Origin: Bifidobacterium criceti
GTDB taxonomy: Bacteria; Actinomycetota; Actinomycetes; Actinomycetales; Bifidobacteriaceae
DNA length: 64,000 bases
Direction: 5' to 3'
NCBI RefSeq assembly: GCF_002286935.1
Contig: NZ_MVOH01000005.1
Location: 22,156 to 86,155, forward strand
The position numbers and the translations under genes were made by a program. The stretch's first letter is position 1. Each line of letters starts with the position of its first letter. Below the pieces are notes generated by a model that worked only from the letters and a program-made list of their open reading frames with translations, did no database searches and was not told where the DNA came from. This document shows, piece after piece, positions 56,110-64,000 of this stretch.

Positions 56110-59100
56110 ATGACACCTCTGTCTGAAGAGCACGGGACCGCTCCCGTCTCTGACAAGCGCCGATCGGGGCGCGGGTTCATGATGAAGGCGATCGCCGGCC
56201 TTGCGGCCACGGCGACGCTTGCAAGCGGCATGGTCGTGGGGGCTTCCACGGCGGTCGCCGCCGATCATGTGGGCCCGACGACGAGCTACGACCGTACGCT
56301 GGGCAACGCGACGTTCGAAGCGGCGCGCAAGCAGTACGGCCTCGCCCAGGAGATGAGCTACGGCGCAATCCTGCATGCATGGATGTGGTCGTTCAACACG
56401 ATCAAGCAGAAGATGCCGGAGATCGCCGCCGCGGGTTACACGTCCATCCAGACCTCGCCGATCAGTGAGATCAAGGGGCCGGTCAACGGCATGCAGTTCG
56501 ATGAGAACTGGTATTACGTCTACCAGCCGACCGGCACGAAGATCGGCAACAAGGTCGTCGGCACTGAGGACGAGCTCAAGGCGATGACCGCCGAAGCGCA
56601 CAAATACGGCATCCGAGTAATCGTCGACGGTGTCATCAACCATTTCAGCTCCGATTGGAACGCCATTGATTCCGATTGGCGTTCGGAGGGCAACTTCCAC
56701 CAAGCATGGGGCATCTGCGACAAGCAGGAAAGCACCAGCCACAACGGCGACCGCATCGATTACAGCAACCGTTGGAAGGTCACCCAGTGCCATCTGCTCG
56801 GCTTGTGGGATCTGAACACCCAGAGCCAAAGCGTTGCGGACCGAATGCATGATTATCTCGCCCGCGCCGTCGATGATGGTGTGGACGGCTTCCGCTACGA
56901 TGCCGCGAAGCACATCGAGCTCCCGGATGAGTTCGATACGCATTCGCCGTATTTCGACACGATCCTGTCGAACGGCGCGCAGTACCAGTACGGTGAGGTG
57001 CTGCAGGGCGATTCCGGCCTGAACGCCGCGGCGTATCCGGCCCTCTTCGACAAGTATTCGAGCAATGGCGGCGGCAACACCGGTTCGAAGTACGGTGGCG
57101 CCGTACGTGCCGCGATCAACTCGGGAAGCATGAACGCCCAGTCGCTGCGCAATCTGCAGGGTGACGGCGTGCGTGACAACCAGCTCGTCACCTGGGTCGA
57201 ATCGCATGACAACTATGCGAACAAGGAAGTCGATACGGAAATCGGCAAAGTGGGCGTCTCGACGCGCATTTCGGCCGACAAGATCCGCAAGGGATGGGCG
57301 ATCATCGCGTCCCGCGCCGGCGGCGCGCCGCTGTTCTTCAACCGTCCGGTCGGTTCCGGCGGCACGAACAATAACCAGTTCTCCGAGCGTACGACGCTTG
57401 GCATGGCTGGCGATGACGAGTGGAAGCATCCCGAGGTCACCTGGGTCAACAAGTTCCGCAATGCGATGGAGGGCTCGCCCGAAAACATGCAGAACTGCCA
57501 GGGCGACAACTCCTGCCTGATGATCGAGCGCGGCATCGATGACGGTTCGCCGGACAACAACGGTGCCGTCGTGGTCAACTCCGGTGGAGACAAGGACCTC
57601 AGCGGCATCTCGACGACGCTCGATGACGGCCAGTACAAGGATCAGGTCAACGGCGGCCAGATCACCGTCTCCGGCGGCAAGATCACGTCCGGCCGCGCTC
57701 CGGGTGGCAAGGTCGCGGTGTTCTGGAACAACAAGGGCGGCACGACGATCGATGCCGAGACGATCAGCGCCGCGCCGATCAACACGACCTTCACCGGTTC
57801 TGGCATCGAAGTCACCGTGCGCGCGCAGAACGCGACGAACCTCAAGTGGTCGACCTCCGACGGCAAGTCCGGCACCTTCGTCTCCGGCGACAAGATCACC
57901 GTCGGCGCCAATGCCGAAGTCGGCGATGTCATCACGCTGACGCTCACCGGCAAGGGCACCGGTGCGAACGGCAAGGACCTCAAAGTCGAATACACCTATG
58001 AGAAGGTCGAACGCAGCCAGCAGCAGCTCGCCAAGTACTATTCGACGAATACGGCCGGCCAGAAGAAAAAGAAGACGATTTCGGTCGATGGCTCCGCCAG
58101 CGATTGGGACAGCTCCATGCTCATCGCGCAGGGTACCGCGAATGATGATCCCCGCGTCTACCGTCCGAATTCGATGTATGAGATGCCCATCGATCTGTAT
58201 GCCCTCTATGGCACCTATGACGATGACAATCTCTATCTGATGTGGGAGATGACCAACGTCCAGGATGTCGTCGATCCCGGTGACGACTTCCCGCTCAATC
58301 GTCCGGTCCATACCGAAAAGGGACCTGCCGCGTGGATTGCGCTTGACACCGGACGTTCCGATAACCGCGTCGGCAAGAACGCCAATCTGCAGACCGGCGG
58401 CACGATTTGGGATTCGCGCATCTCATGGGAACAGAATGTCAACAATGTCATCGGGCTTGCCTTGAAGAAGGGCGAGAATGGCCCATGGATGTACGGCGGC
58501 GATGAGACCGGTCTGAACGCGAACGCGATCTATGGTCCGGGCGCGGCTCCGGCTGTCGGTACGCAGAAGACCAAGATGCAGTATGCGGCCGGAACGGGTC
58601 TGCTCAGCAATGAGGTCTGGGGTCTTGACAATGCTTGGGGCGCCAGCAATGGGCGTGTGCCGGGCGATGTGAAGAACGACAACGGCAACTGGGTCAACTT
58701 CAAGTCCAAGGGGCACAACCCGGGCGCCCAGGATTCGATCTGCGAGCTGGCCATTCCGCTCGAAGAGCTTGGCATCACGGCGGCCGACGTCGAGAAGACC
58801 GGCGTCGGTGTGCAGATTGTCGCCACCTATGGCCTGTCGGGCATGGACTCGCTGCCGTACGACCTCGCCGCGAACGACAACGCCGATCTCCCGGATACGC
58901 AGTCGCAGGAGAACAACTCCTACGAGAAGTCCGATGACGACTCGTACTCCGCTCCGCTCGCTCGCATCGGCGCCGCCGGTGGTGTCATCGAAACGATTCC
59001 TGTCGAATCGGTGACGATCAACGAAGGCTCCTCGATGTCGATCGACCTCGGCACCTCGCGCACGGCGAAGCTGAGCGCGACGGTCGCCCCGTCGAACGCG

Positions 59101-60951
59101 TCGAACAAGAAGGTCACGTGGAGCTCCTCCAATGAACAGATCGCGACCGTCGACTCGAAGGGCAACGTCAAGGCGAACAAGGCCGGTACCGTGAAGATCA
59201 CGGCGACGGCCGGTGGCAAGACCGATACGATTACGATCACTGTGACCGGTGAACTCGTACTCCCGCCCACGACGACCGTGTACTATCCGTCGGCCGGCTT
59301 TGGTGCGAATTCCACCTATCTGCATTACCGCGTGAACAAGGGCGGCGCTGCAGGCACGTGGACGACTGCTCCGGGTGTGAAGATGGAAGCGGCCTGCGAC
59401 GGCTACGTCAAGTACACCGTTGACAACCCGGATCAGGACGAGGTCGAGTTCGTGTTCAACAACGGCTCCGGCCAGTGGGACAACAACGGCGAGGCCAACT
59501 ACAAGGGCACCGGTGAGTCGCTGCTCGTCAAGGGCGGTCAGCTCACGGTGGACAATCCTCCGTGCACGGTGACCGTTCCGGTGTCGTCGGTGTCGATCGC
59601 CGGCGGTGACTTCGAACTGCCGATCGGTTCCACGAGGCAGCTGTCGGCGACGGTTGCCCCGTCGAACGCGACGGATCGTGCGGTCTCCTGGAAGTCGTCG
59701 AACACCTCGGTCGCGACGGTGGACGCTTCGGGCAAGGTCACGGCGGTCAAGGCCGGTACGGCGACGATTACGGCGATGGCCGGCGGCAAGTCGTCGACGG
59801 TCAACGTGACGGTTGCGTCTGATTATGTGGCCGTGCAGTCGGTGTCGATTTCGGGCACTGGCGTGTCGGGTGGCAAGGCGACGATCAATGTCGGTGCGGG
59901 CCTCAACCTGACCGCGACCGTGTCGCCGTCGAACGCGACTGACCGTGATGTCACGTGGAGCACGTCAAACGCTGCGGTGGCGACCGTCAACAACGGTGCG
60001 GTGCATGGCGTCAAGGCCGGCAATGCCGTCATCACGGCGACGGCTGGCAACAAGTCGAGCTCGATCATCGTGACGGTCCAGGAGAACGGCACCGTCCTGC
60101 AGTCGGTCGCGATCTCGGGCAACGGTGTCGCGAACGGCAAGCTGACGCTTGCGCAGAACAAGAGCGTCCAGTTGTCGGTGAAAGCGAACCCGGCGAATGC
60201 GACGGTTGGTGCGGCGTATTGGTCGTCGTCTGATACGGCTGTGGCGACGGTGGATGGCAATGGCCGGGTGACGGCGAAGGCGGAGGGTGTCACGGCGATC
60301 ACGGTGACGGCTTCGGGCAAGTCGGCTGCGGTTGTTCTGACGGTGTCGAGGTCTGGTCAGTCGTCTGATCGGTTCTCGGATGTGCCTGCTGGGATCTTGT
60401 TCCATGATGAGATTGAGTGGCTTGCGGCGCAGGGTGTGACGATGGGTAATTCGGATGGCACGTATGGGTATGCGGATTCGTTGAACCGTCGTGACATGGC
60501 GATCTTCCTGTATCGTCTGGCGAAGGTGCATGGTGTCGGTGATGCGGCGTCGTATGTGCCGTCGGATGCGGATTACGTGCGGTTCTCGGATGTGCGCAGG
60601 GGTGATTTCGGTGCGGTGGAGATCCTGTGGATGGCGTCGCATGGGATCGCGAATGGCACGGATGGCCGGTATGAGGGTCTCAAGACGTTGAACCGTCGTG
60701 ACATGGCGATCTTCCTGGCGCGTTATGCGCGTCTGGCGGGTGTCGAGGGTGCGGGTTCGTACAGGCCTTCGGCTGCGGAGTATCAGCGGTTCTCGGATGT
60801 GCCCGAGGGCATGTTCGGTGCCGAGGAGATCCTGTGGATGGCCAAGGTGGGTATCACGAACGGCAATGCGGATGGTTCGTTCGGCGCGTACCAGGACATG
60901 CAGCGCCACGCGATGGCCGCGTTCCTGTACCGCCTCGACAAACTCGTCTGA
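56110..60951 (+). CDS. Secreted multi-domain alpha-amylase (GH13_28-type, CBM74-like, CBM25, Ig-like, SLH-type repeats)
   Basis: 1613 residues. Signal peptide to about residue 50 (STAVAA/DH). GH13 domain about 55-540 with Asp264 (FRYDAAKH), Glu296 (YGEVLQGDS) and Asp367 (WVESHDNYAN). Residues about 640-960 form one large module (ISVDGSASDWDSSMLIAQGT, DLYALYGTYDDDNLYLMWEM, LLSNEVWGLDNAWGASNGRV); its length, position and company with GH13_28/CBM25 match CBM74, the resistant-starch-binding family. Then come Big_2 (962-1048), CBM25 (1053-1150), three Big_2 (1156-1412) and three SLH-type repeats (1421-1613). It is a paralogue of the preceding gene, with the CBM26 replaced by the larger module. Expected role: attack on granular starch at the cell surface. 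Confidence 0.92.
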   Translation: MTPLSEEHGTAPVSDKRRSGRGFMMKAIAGLAATATLASGMVVGASTAVAADHVGPTTSYDRTLGNATFEAARKQYGLAQEMSYGAILHAWMWSFNTIKQKMPEIAAAGYTSIQTSPISEIKGPVNGMQFDENWYYVYQPTGTKIGNKVVGTEDELKAMTAEAHKYGIRVIVDGVINHFSSDWNAIDSDWRSEGNFHQAWGICDKQESTSHNGDRIDYSNRWKVTQCHLLGLWDLNTQSQSVADRMHDYLARAVDDGVDGFRYDAAKHIELPDEFDTHSPYFDTILSNGAQYQYGEVLQGDSGLNAAAYPALFDKYSSNGGGNTGSKYGGAVRAAINSGSMNAQSLRNLQGDGVRDNQLVTWVESHDNYANKEVDTEIGKVGVSTRISADKIRKGWAIIASRAGGAPLFFNRPVGSGGTNNNQFSERTTLGMAGDDEWKHPEVTWVNKFRNAMEGSPENMQNCQGDNSCLMIERGIDDGSPDNNGAVVVNSGGDKDLSGISTTLDDGQYKDQVNGGQITVSGGKITSGRAPGGKVAVFWNNKGGTTIDAETISAAPINTTFTGSGIEVTVRAQNATNLKWSTSDGKSGTFVSGDKITVGANAEVGDVITLTLTGKGTGANGKDLKVEYTYEKVERSQQQLAKYYSTNTAGQKKKKTISVDGSASDWDSSMLIAQGTANDDPRVYRPNSMYEMPIDLYALYGTYDDDNLYLMWEMTNVQDVVDPGDDFPLNRPVHTEKGPAAWIALDTGRSDNRVGKNANLQTGGTIWDSRISWEQNVNNVIGLALKKGENGPWMYGGDETGLNANAIYGPGAAPAVGTQKTKMQYAAGTGLLSNEVWGLDNAWGASNGRVPGDVKNDNGNWVNFKSKGHNPGAQDSICELAIPLEELGITAADVEKTGVGVQIVATYGLSGMDSLPYDLAANDNADLPDTQSQENNSYEKSDDDSYSAPLARIGAAGGVIETIPVESVTINEGSSMSIDLGTSRTAKLSATVAPSNASNKKVTWSSSNEQIATVDSKGNVKANKAGTVKITATAGGKTDTITITVTGELVLPPTTTVYYPSAGFGANSTYLHYRVNKGGAAGTWTTAPGVKMEAACDGYVKYTVDNPDQDEVEFVFNNGSGQWDNNGEANYKGTGESLLVKGGQLTVDNPPCTVTVPVSSVSIAGGDFELPIGSTRQLSATVAPSNATDRAVSWKSSNTSVATVDASGKVTAVKAGTATITAMAGGKSSTVNVTVASDYVAVQSVSISGTGVSGGKATINVGAGLNLTATVSPSNATDRDVTWSTSNAAVATVNNGAVHGVKAGNAVITATAGNKSSSIIVTVQENGTVLQSVAISGNGVANGKLTLAQNKSVQLSVKANPANATVGAAYWSSSDTAVATVDGNGRVTAKAEGVTAITVTASGKSAAVVLTVSRSGQSSDRFSDVPAGILFHDEIEWLAAQGVTMGNSDGTYGYADSLNRRDMAIFLYRLAKVHGVGDAASYVPSDADYVRFSDVRRGDFGAVEILWMASHGIANGTDGRYEGLKTLNRRDMAIFLARYARLAGVEGAGSYRPSAAEYQRFSDVPEGMFGAEEILWMAKVGITNGNADGSFGAYQDMQRHAMAAFLYRLDKLV
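60355..60951 (+). repeat. SLH-tail repeat, copy 2 of 3 (597 bp)
   Basis: Second copy, differing from copy 1 at only a few positions (for example GTGCGG for GCGCGG, and CAGCGG for GGGCGG). Homology with copy 3 continues past the stop codon into AAACCACCGGAT(G/A)AGCTGAT. Confidence 0.9.
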
Positions 60952-60982
60952 AACCACCGGATGAGCTGATCGGCAATCGAAC

Positions 60983-61036
60983 CGAGGGAAAGGTGCCAGA
61001 CCACGGTGTTGGTTTGGCACCTTTCCCTCGTTTTTT
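60983..61036 (+). terminator. Intrinsic terminator after the second amylase gene
   Basis: CGAGGGAAAGGTGCCA/TGGCACCTTTCCCTCG, 16-bp stem, followed by TTTTTT. Confidence 0.92.
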
Positions 61037-61157
61037 GTAAAACGGACAATCCGTGATGGATGGCATGGATAGTGGTTTCACATATCCCCATTGCATATTG
61101 TGGGATGACAACGTACGTAGCTGTGGACATATTGGTGTGGATACTGTGAAGGCGATG

Positions 61158-61214
61158 TATACTGATGTTTGTGAATACGTTCGCAGTGAACGTAGGTCGT
61201 CTGAGAGCGAACGG
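61158..61214 (+). promoter_or_regulatory. Promoter and operator region of the third starch-cluster gene
   Basis: TATACT (61158-61163) is a good -10; no -35 at 17 nt is clear. Starting 7 nt downstream, the minus strand reads TGCGAACGTATTCACA (61170-61185), matching the TGCGAA(C/T)G...CACA core of the two amylase operators in inverted orientation. Another GCGAACGG lies at 61207-61214. The 411-nt gap 60952-61362 holds no gene. Confidence 0.5.
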
Positions 61215-61362
61215 TGATATGCCGGGAAGTCACTTGGAATGCGCGCGTCAATGAAATGCCGTGCGCAGACCGCACAATAGGAAACACGCCGGGTACTGAG
61301 AGATTACGGCGCATCATGTGTCATGGAGACGCTGGTTTCTCGCTCGGATATTAGGAGGAACG

Positions 61363-63981
61363 ATGTCGATCTTTGATCGGTTACATGGTATGAGAAAGAA
61401 AGTGACGGCTGGTGCTATCGCCACGGTCACGCTCATCGCAGGCATAGGGTTCGCCGCGCCAGCATATGCGGCTGATTTCACACTCGTCGGGCCGGACACG
61501 GTGCCGACCTCGGACAAGTTCCAGATCACGGCGCTCGGCCTCCCGGCCGACGTCGCGACTGACGAAATCACGTGGAAGACCTCGCAGTGGCGCAACGCGA
61601 TGCAGTCCATCTGGCCGCAGGACCAGGGCAATACGTCCACGTGGGACGCCGACATGACGCCCTATGAGGACGGCACGGTGACGATTTCCGCGACCTATCA
61701 GGGCCAGACCGCGGAAAAGACGGTCCAGCTTGAGAAGAAGTCCTACCAGTACCTTGCCGGCTTCGATCTGTCCGCCGATGGCCTTGAGGGCTCTGATGGC
61801 GAGTACACGTTGCATATCCCGTCGGGCGGCACTGTAGAAACGACCGCTACATTCACACCGGACAACGCCACCTATCAGCATCTCGTGTGGCAGTCGATGG
61901 ACCCGAGCATCGTGCGTGGAGGCGCCGACGGCGTCATCCGCGCCGTGAACAACGGCACGGCCGACCTCGTCGTCTACTCGTATGGCCGCATCCATAAGAA
62001 GACGATCCATGTGACCGTCGGCGGCGATGCCCCCGTCAACATCCCCGTCGAATCCGTGTCGATCAACGGTGGCGATGTGACGATGCAGACCGGTGAGACG
62101 AAGACGCTGTCTGCGACCGTCGCCCCGGAGAACGCGACGAACAAGAAGGTCACGTGGAGCACGTCCAATCCGATGGTCGCGAGTGTCGACAACACGGGCA
62201 AAGTCACGGCGCGCAAGGCCGGCACCGTGACGATCACGGCGACGGCTGGCGGCAAGAGCGCGTCGATTACGGTGACGATCGAGGAAGCCCCGCCGGCACC
62301 ATATGAGTCGGTCAAGATCGATGGTGGTGACTTCTCCGTCAAGGCTGGGGAGACCCATCAACTGACCGCGAAACTGCTCGCTGCGGACGGCACCGAAGTG
62401 ACGTCCGATGATGCGCTCACATGGAGCTCCTCGAACACCGCCGTTGCCTCGGTTGACGCGAATGGTCTTGTCACCGGCGTCGCGAAGGGCACCGCCGACA
62501 TCACCGTGACCGTCGGAGGCAAGACGGATACCGTCACCGCGACCGTCACCGAAGAGGATGTGCCGGTCGGCAACGATACGACCGTCTACTATCCGGCCGA
62601 CAAGTTCGGCGCCGACTCCACCTACTTCCACTACCGTGTCGGCACCGGTGCATGGACTGCCGTTCCGGGCGTCAAGATGACGCAGTCCGCGTGCAACGGC
62701 TACGTCTCCTATGTGGTTCCGGACGCCGCCGACTCCACGATCGAGTTCGTCTTCAACAACGGCAACAACACCTGGGACAACAACAGCAATAGGAACTACA
62801 CCGGCCAAGGCGCGACGCTCGTCGTCGAGAACGGCACTGTGAGCACGAACGCCCCGTGTGTCGTTACGGTCCCGGTCGAATCCGTCGCGATCGCCGGTGG
62901 CGACTTCACGCTCAAGGAAGGCGCATCGAAGAAGCTGTCGGCAACTGTGACCCCGGCAAACGCAACCGACAAGAAGGTCATATGGGCTTCGTCGGATGCG
63001 TCTGTCGCGACTGTGGACGCTTCGGGCACCGTGAAGGGCGTCAAGGCCGGCACGGCAACGATCACGGCGACTGCGGGCGGCAAGTCCGCGACCGTCAAGG
63101 TCACGGTGACGCCTGCGACGGTTCCGGTCGAATCGGTCGCAATCACCGGTACCGGTGTCAAGGACGGCAAGCTCTCGATTGAAAACGGCAAGAGCGTCCA
63201 ACTCAACACGGTCATCACGCCGTCTTCGGCTGTCGCGGGCGTCGCGGCTTGGTCGTCGTCCGATACATCGGTCGTTGCCGTTGACGGCAACGGCAAGCTC
63301 ACCGCGAAGCAGGAGGGCATGGCCGCGATCACGGTGACCGTGTCCGGCAAGTCGGCGTCGCTTATCGTCACCGTCACGAAGTCTGGTCAGTCGGCTGATC
63401 GGTTCTCGGATGTGCCTGCTGGGATCTTGTTCCATGATGAGATTGAGTGGCTTGCGGCGCAGGGTGTGACGATGGGTAATTCGGATGGCACGTATGGGTA
63501 TGCGGATTCGTTGAACCGTCGTGACATGGCGATCTTCCTGTATCGTCTGGCGAAGGTGCATGGTGTCGGTGATGCGGCGTCGTATGTGCCGTCGGATGCG
63601 GATTACGCGCGGTTCTCGGATGTGCGCAGGGGTGATTTCGGTGCGGTCGAGGTCCTGTGGATGGCGTCGCATGGGATCGCGAATGGCACGGATGGCCGGT
63701 ATGAGGGTCTCAAGACGTTGAACCGTCGTGACATGGCGATCTTCCTGGCGCGTTATGCGCGTCTGGCGGGTGTCGAGGGTGCGGGTTCGTACAGGCCTTC
63801 GGCTGCGGAGTACGGGCGGTTCTCGGATGTGTCCGAGGGCATGTTCGGTGCCGAGGAGATCCTGTGGATGGCGAAGGCGGGTATCACGAAGGGCAATGCG
63901 GATGGTTCGTTCGGCGCGTATGGTGACATGCAGCGCCATGCGATGGCCGCGTTCCTGTACCGCCTCGACAAACTCGTCTGA
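61363..63981 (+). CDS. Non-catalytic secreted starch-binding protein (Ig-like domains, CBM25, SLH-type repeats)
   Basis: 872 residues. Signal peptide (cleavage near AYA/ADF, residue 36). Residues about 37-225 look like two beta-sandwich domains of unknown family. Then two Big_2-type Ig domains (226-310, 313-400), a CBM25 (403-505: TVYYPADKFGADSTYFHYRV, FNNGNNTWDNNSNRNY), two more Big_2 (502-672) and three SLH-type repeats (680-872) nearly identical to those of both amylases. No GH13 or other catalytic motif is visible. It is therefore probably a wall-attached starch-capture protein that works with the two upstream enzymes. AGGAGGA lies 3 nt before ATG 61363. It may have more relatives beyond the window edge. 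Confidence 0.88.
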   Translation: MSIFDRLHGMRKKVTAGAIATVTLIAGIGFAAPAYAADFTLVGPDTVPTSDKFQITALGLPADVATDEITWKTSQWRNAMQSIWPQDQGNTSTWDADMTPYEDGTVTISATYQGQTAEKTVQLEKKSYQYLAGFDLSADGLEGSDGEYTLHIPSGGTVETTATFTPDNATYQHLVWQSMDPSIVRGGADGVIRAVNNGTADLVVYSYGRIHKKTIHVTVGGDAPVNIPVESVSINGGDVTMQTGETKTLSATVAPENATNKKVTWSTSNPMVASVDNTGKVTARKAGTVTITATAGGKSASITVTIEEAPPAPYESVKIDGGDFSVKAGETHQLTAKLLAADGTEVTSDDALTWSSSNTAVASVDANGLVTGVAKGTADITVTVGGKTDTVTATVTEEDVPVGNDTTVYYPADKFGADSTYFHYRVGTGAWTAVPGVKMTQSACNGYVSYVVPDAADSTIEFVFNNGNNTWDNNSNRNYTGQGATLVVENGTVSTNAPCVVTVPVESVAIAGGDFTLKEGASKKLSATVTPANATDKKVIWASSDASVATVDASGTVKGVKAGTATITATAGGKSATVKVTVTPATVPVESVAITGTGVKDGKLSIENGKSVQLNTVITPSSAVAGVAAWSSSDTSVVAVDGNGKLTAKQEGMAAITVTVSGKSASLIVTVTKSGQSADRFSDVPAGILFHDEIEWLAAQGVTMGNSDGTYGYADSLNRRDMAIFLYRLAKVHGVGDAASYVPSDADYARFSDVRRGDFGAVEVLWMASHGIANGTDGRYEGLKTLNRRDMAIFLARYARLAGVEGAGSYRPSAAEYGRFSDVSEGMFGAEEILWMAKAGITKGNADGSFGAYGDMQRHAMAAFLYRLDKLV
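63385..63981 (+). repeat. SLH-tail repeat, copy 3 of 3 (597 bp)
   Basis: Third copy. It differs from the others at scattered positions, including AAGGGC for AACGGC and TATGGTGAC for TACCAGGAC near the end. Homology to copy 2 runs on to the last base of the window. Confidence 0.9.
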
Positions 63982-64000
63982 AACCACCGGATAAGCTGAT

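Noticed and set aside
61381..63987. Long minus-strand open frame opposite the third starch protein (similar ones oppose the two amylases)
   Set aside because: Arg/His-rich shadow of a GC-biased repetitive gene; no ribosome-binding site and no recognisable domain.

Overview
The window is a high-GC actinobacterial chromosome segment, most likely Bifidobacterium or a close relative. The pointers are the argS-lysA-hom-thrB order, a full F1Fo operon followed by nucS (EndoMS), a GlnR-like orphan regulator, an oxalate pair (oxc/frc) like that of B. animalis-type bifidobacteria, many leaderless transcription signals, and large GH13 amylases with CBM25/CBM26/CBM74-like modules and SLH-type repeats. 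No insertion sequence, prophage, CRISPR array or rRNA gene was seen. Every main reading frame looks intact; only rho is cut, by the left window edge.

Layout. 1-3850: end of rho, an AsnC/Lrp regulator, chorismate mutase and a secreted protein of unknown function. 3968-10069 (minus): valS, a family-5 solute-binding protein, nth and a GlnR-like regulator. 10299-13887: a membrane protein, ppa (minus) and a GlgE-like GH13 protein (minus) that has lost two of its three catalytic carboxylates. 14002-14093: six DnaA-box-like sequences, followed by an LAKTG-anchored surface protein and a CLC-type transporter. 18029-22692: the oxalate module (oxc, an AEC-family permease, frc). 22886-24159: initiator tRNA and metA. 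24663-31659: atpBEFHAGDC. 31782-38516: nucS, an FKBP lipoprotein, two envelope proteins of unknown function, a thioredoxin/TPR protein and an acyltransferase. 38533-41473: a CYTH protein, tRNA-Arg, ridA and a GH30 glycosidase. 41543-47562: argS, lysA, hom, thrB. 47690-51086: a polysaccharide co-polymerase/tyrosine kinase and a DUF4012 protein. 51507-63981: three large secreted starch proteins in tandem.

How the parts work together. The right end encodes a surface starch system: two GH13_28-type amylases with several starch-binding modules, plus a third protein that has a CBM25, Ig-like domains and the same SLH-type tail but no recognisable catalytic domain. The three C-terminal 597-bp tails are nearly identical, and the three promoters share a GCGAA(C/T)G-containing operator candidate. 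This suggests common wall attachment and common control. The oxalate module gives import (AEC permease), activation (Frc) and decarboxylation (Oxc); the neighbouring ATP synthase is housekeeping.

Expression signals. Eleven genes lack a Shine-Dalgarno but have a TANNNT-type hexamer (or near match) 6-8 nt before the start, as expected for leaderless actinobacterial mRNAs. Many intergenic regions end in perfect hairpins with unusually long stems (19-27 bp). No database search was possible: family names come from recognised motifs and residue spacing.
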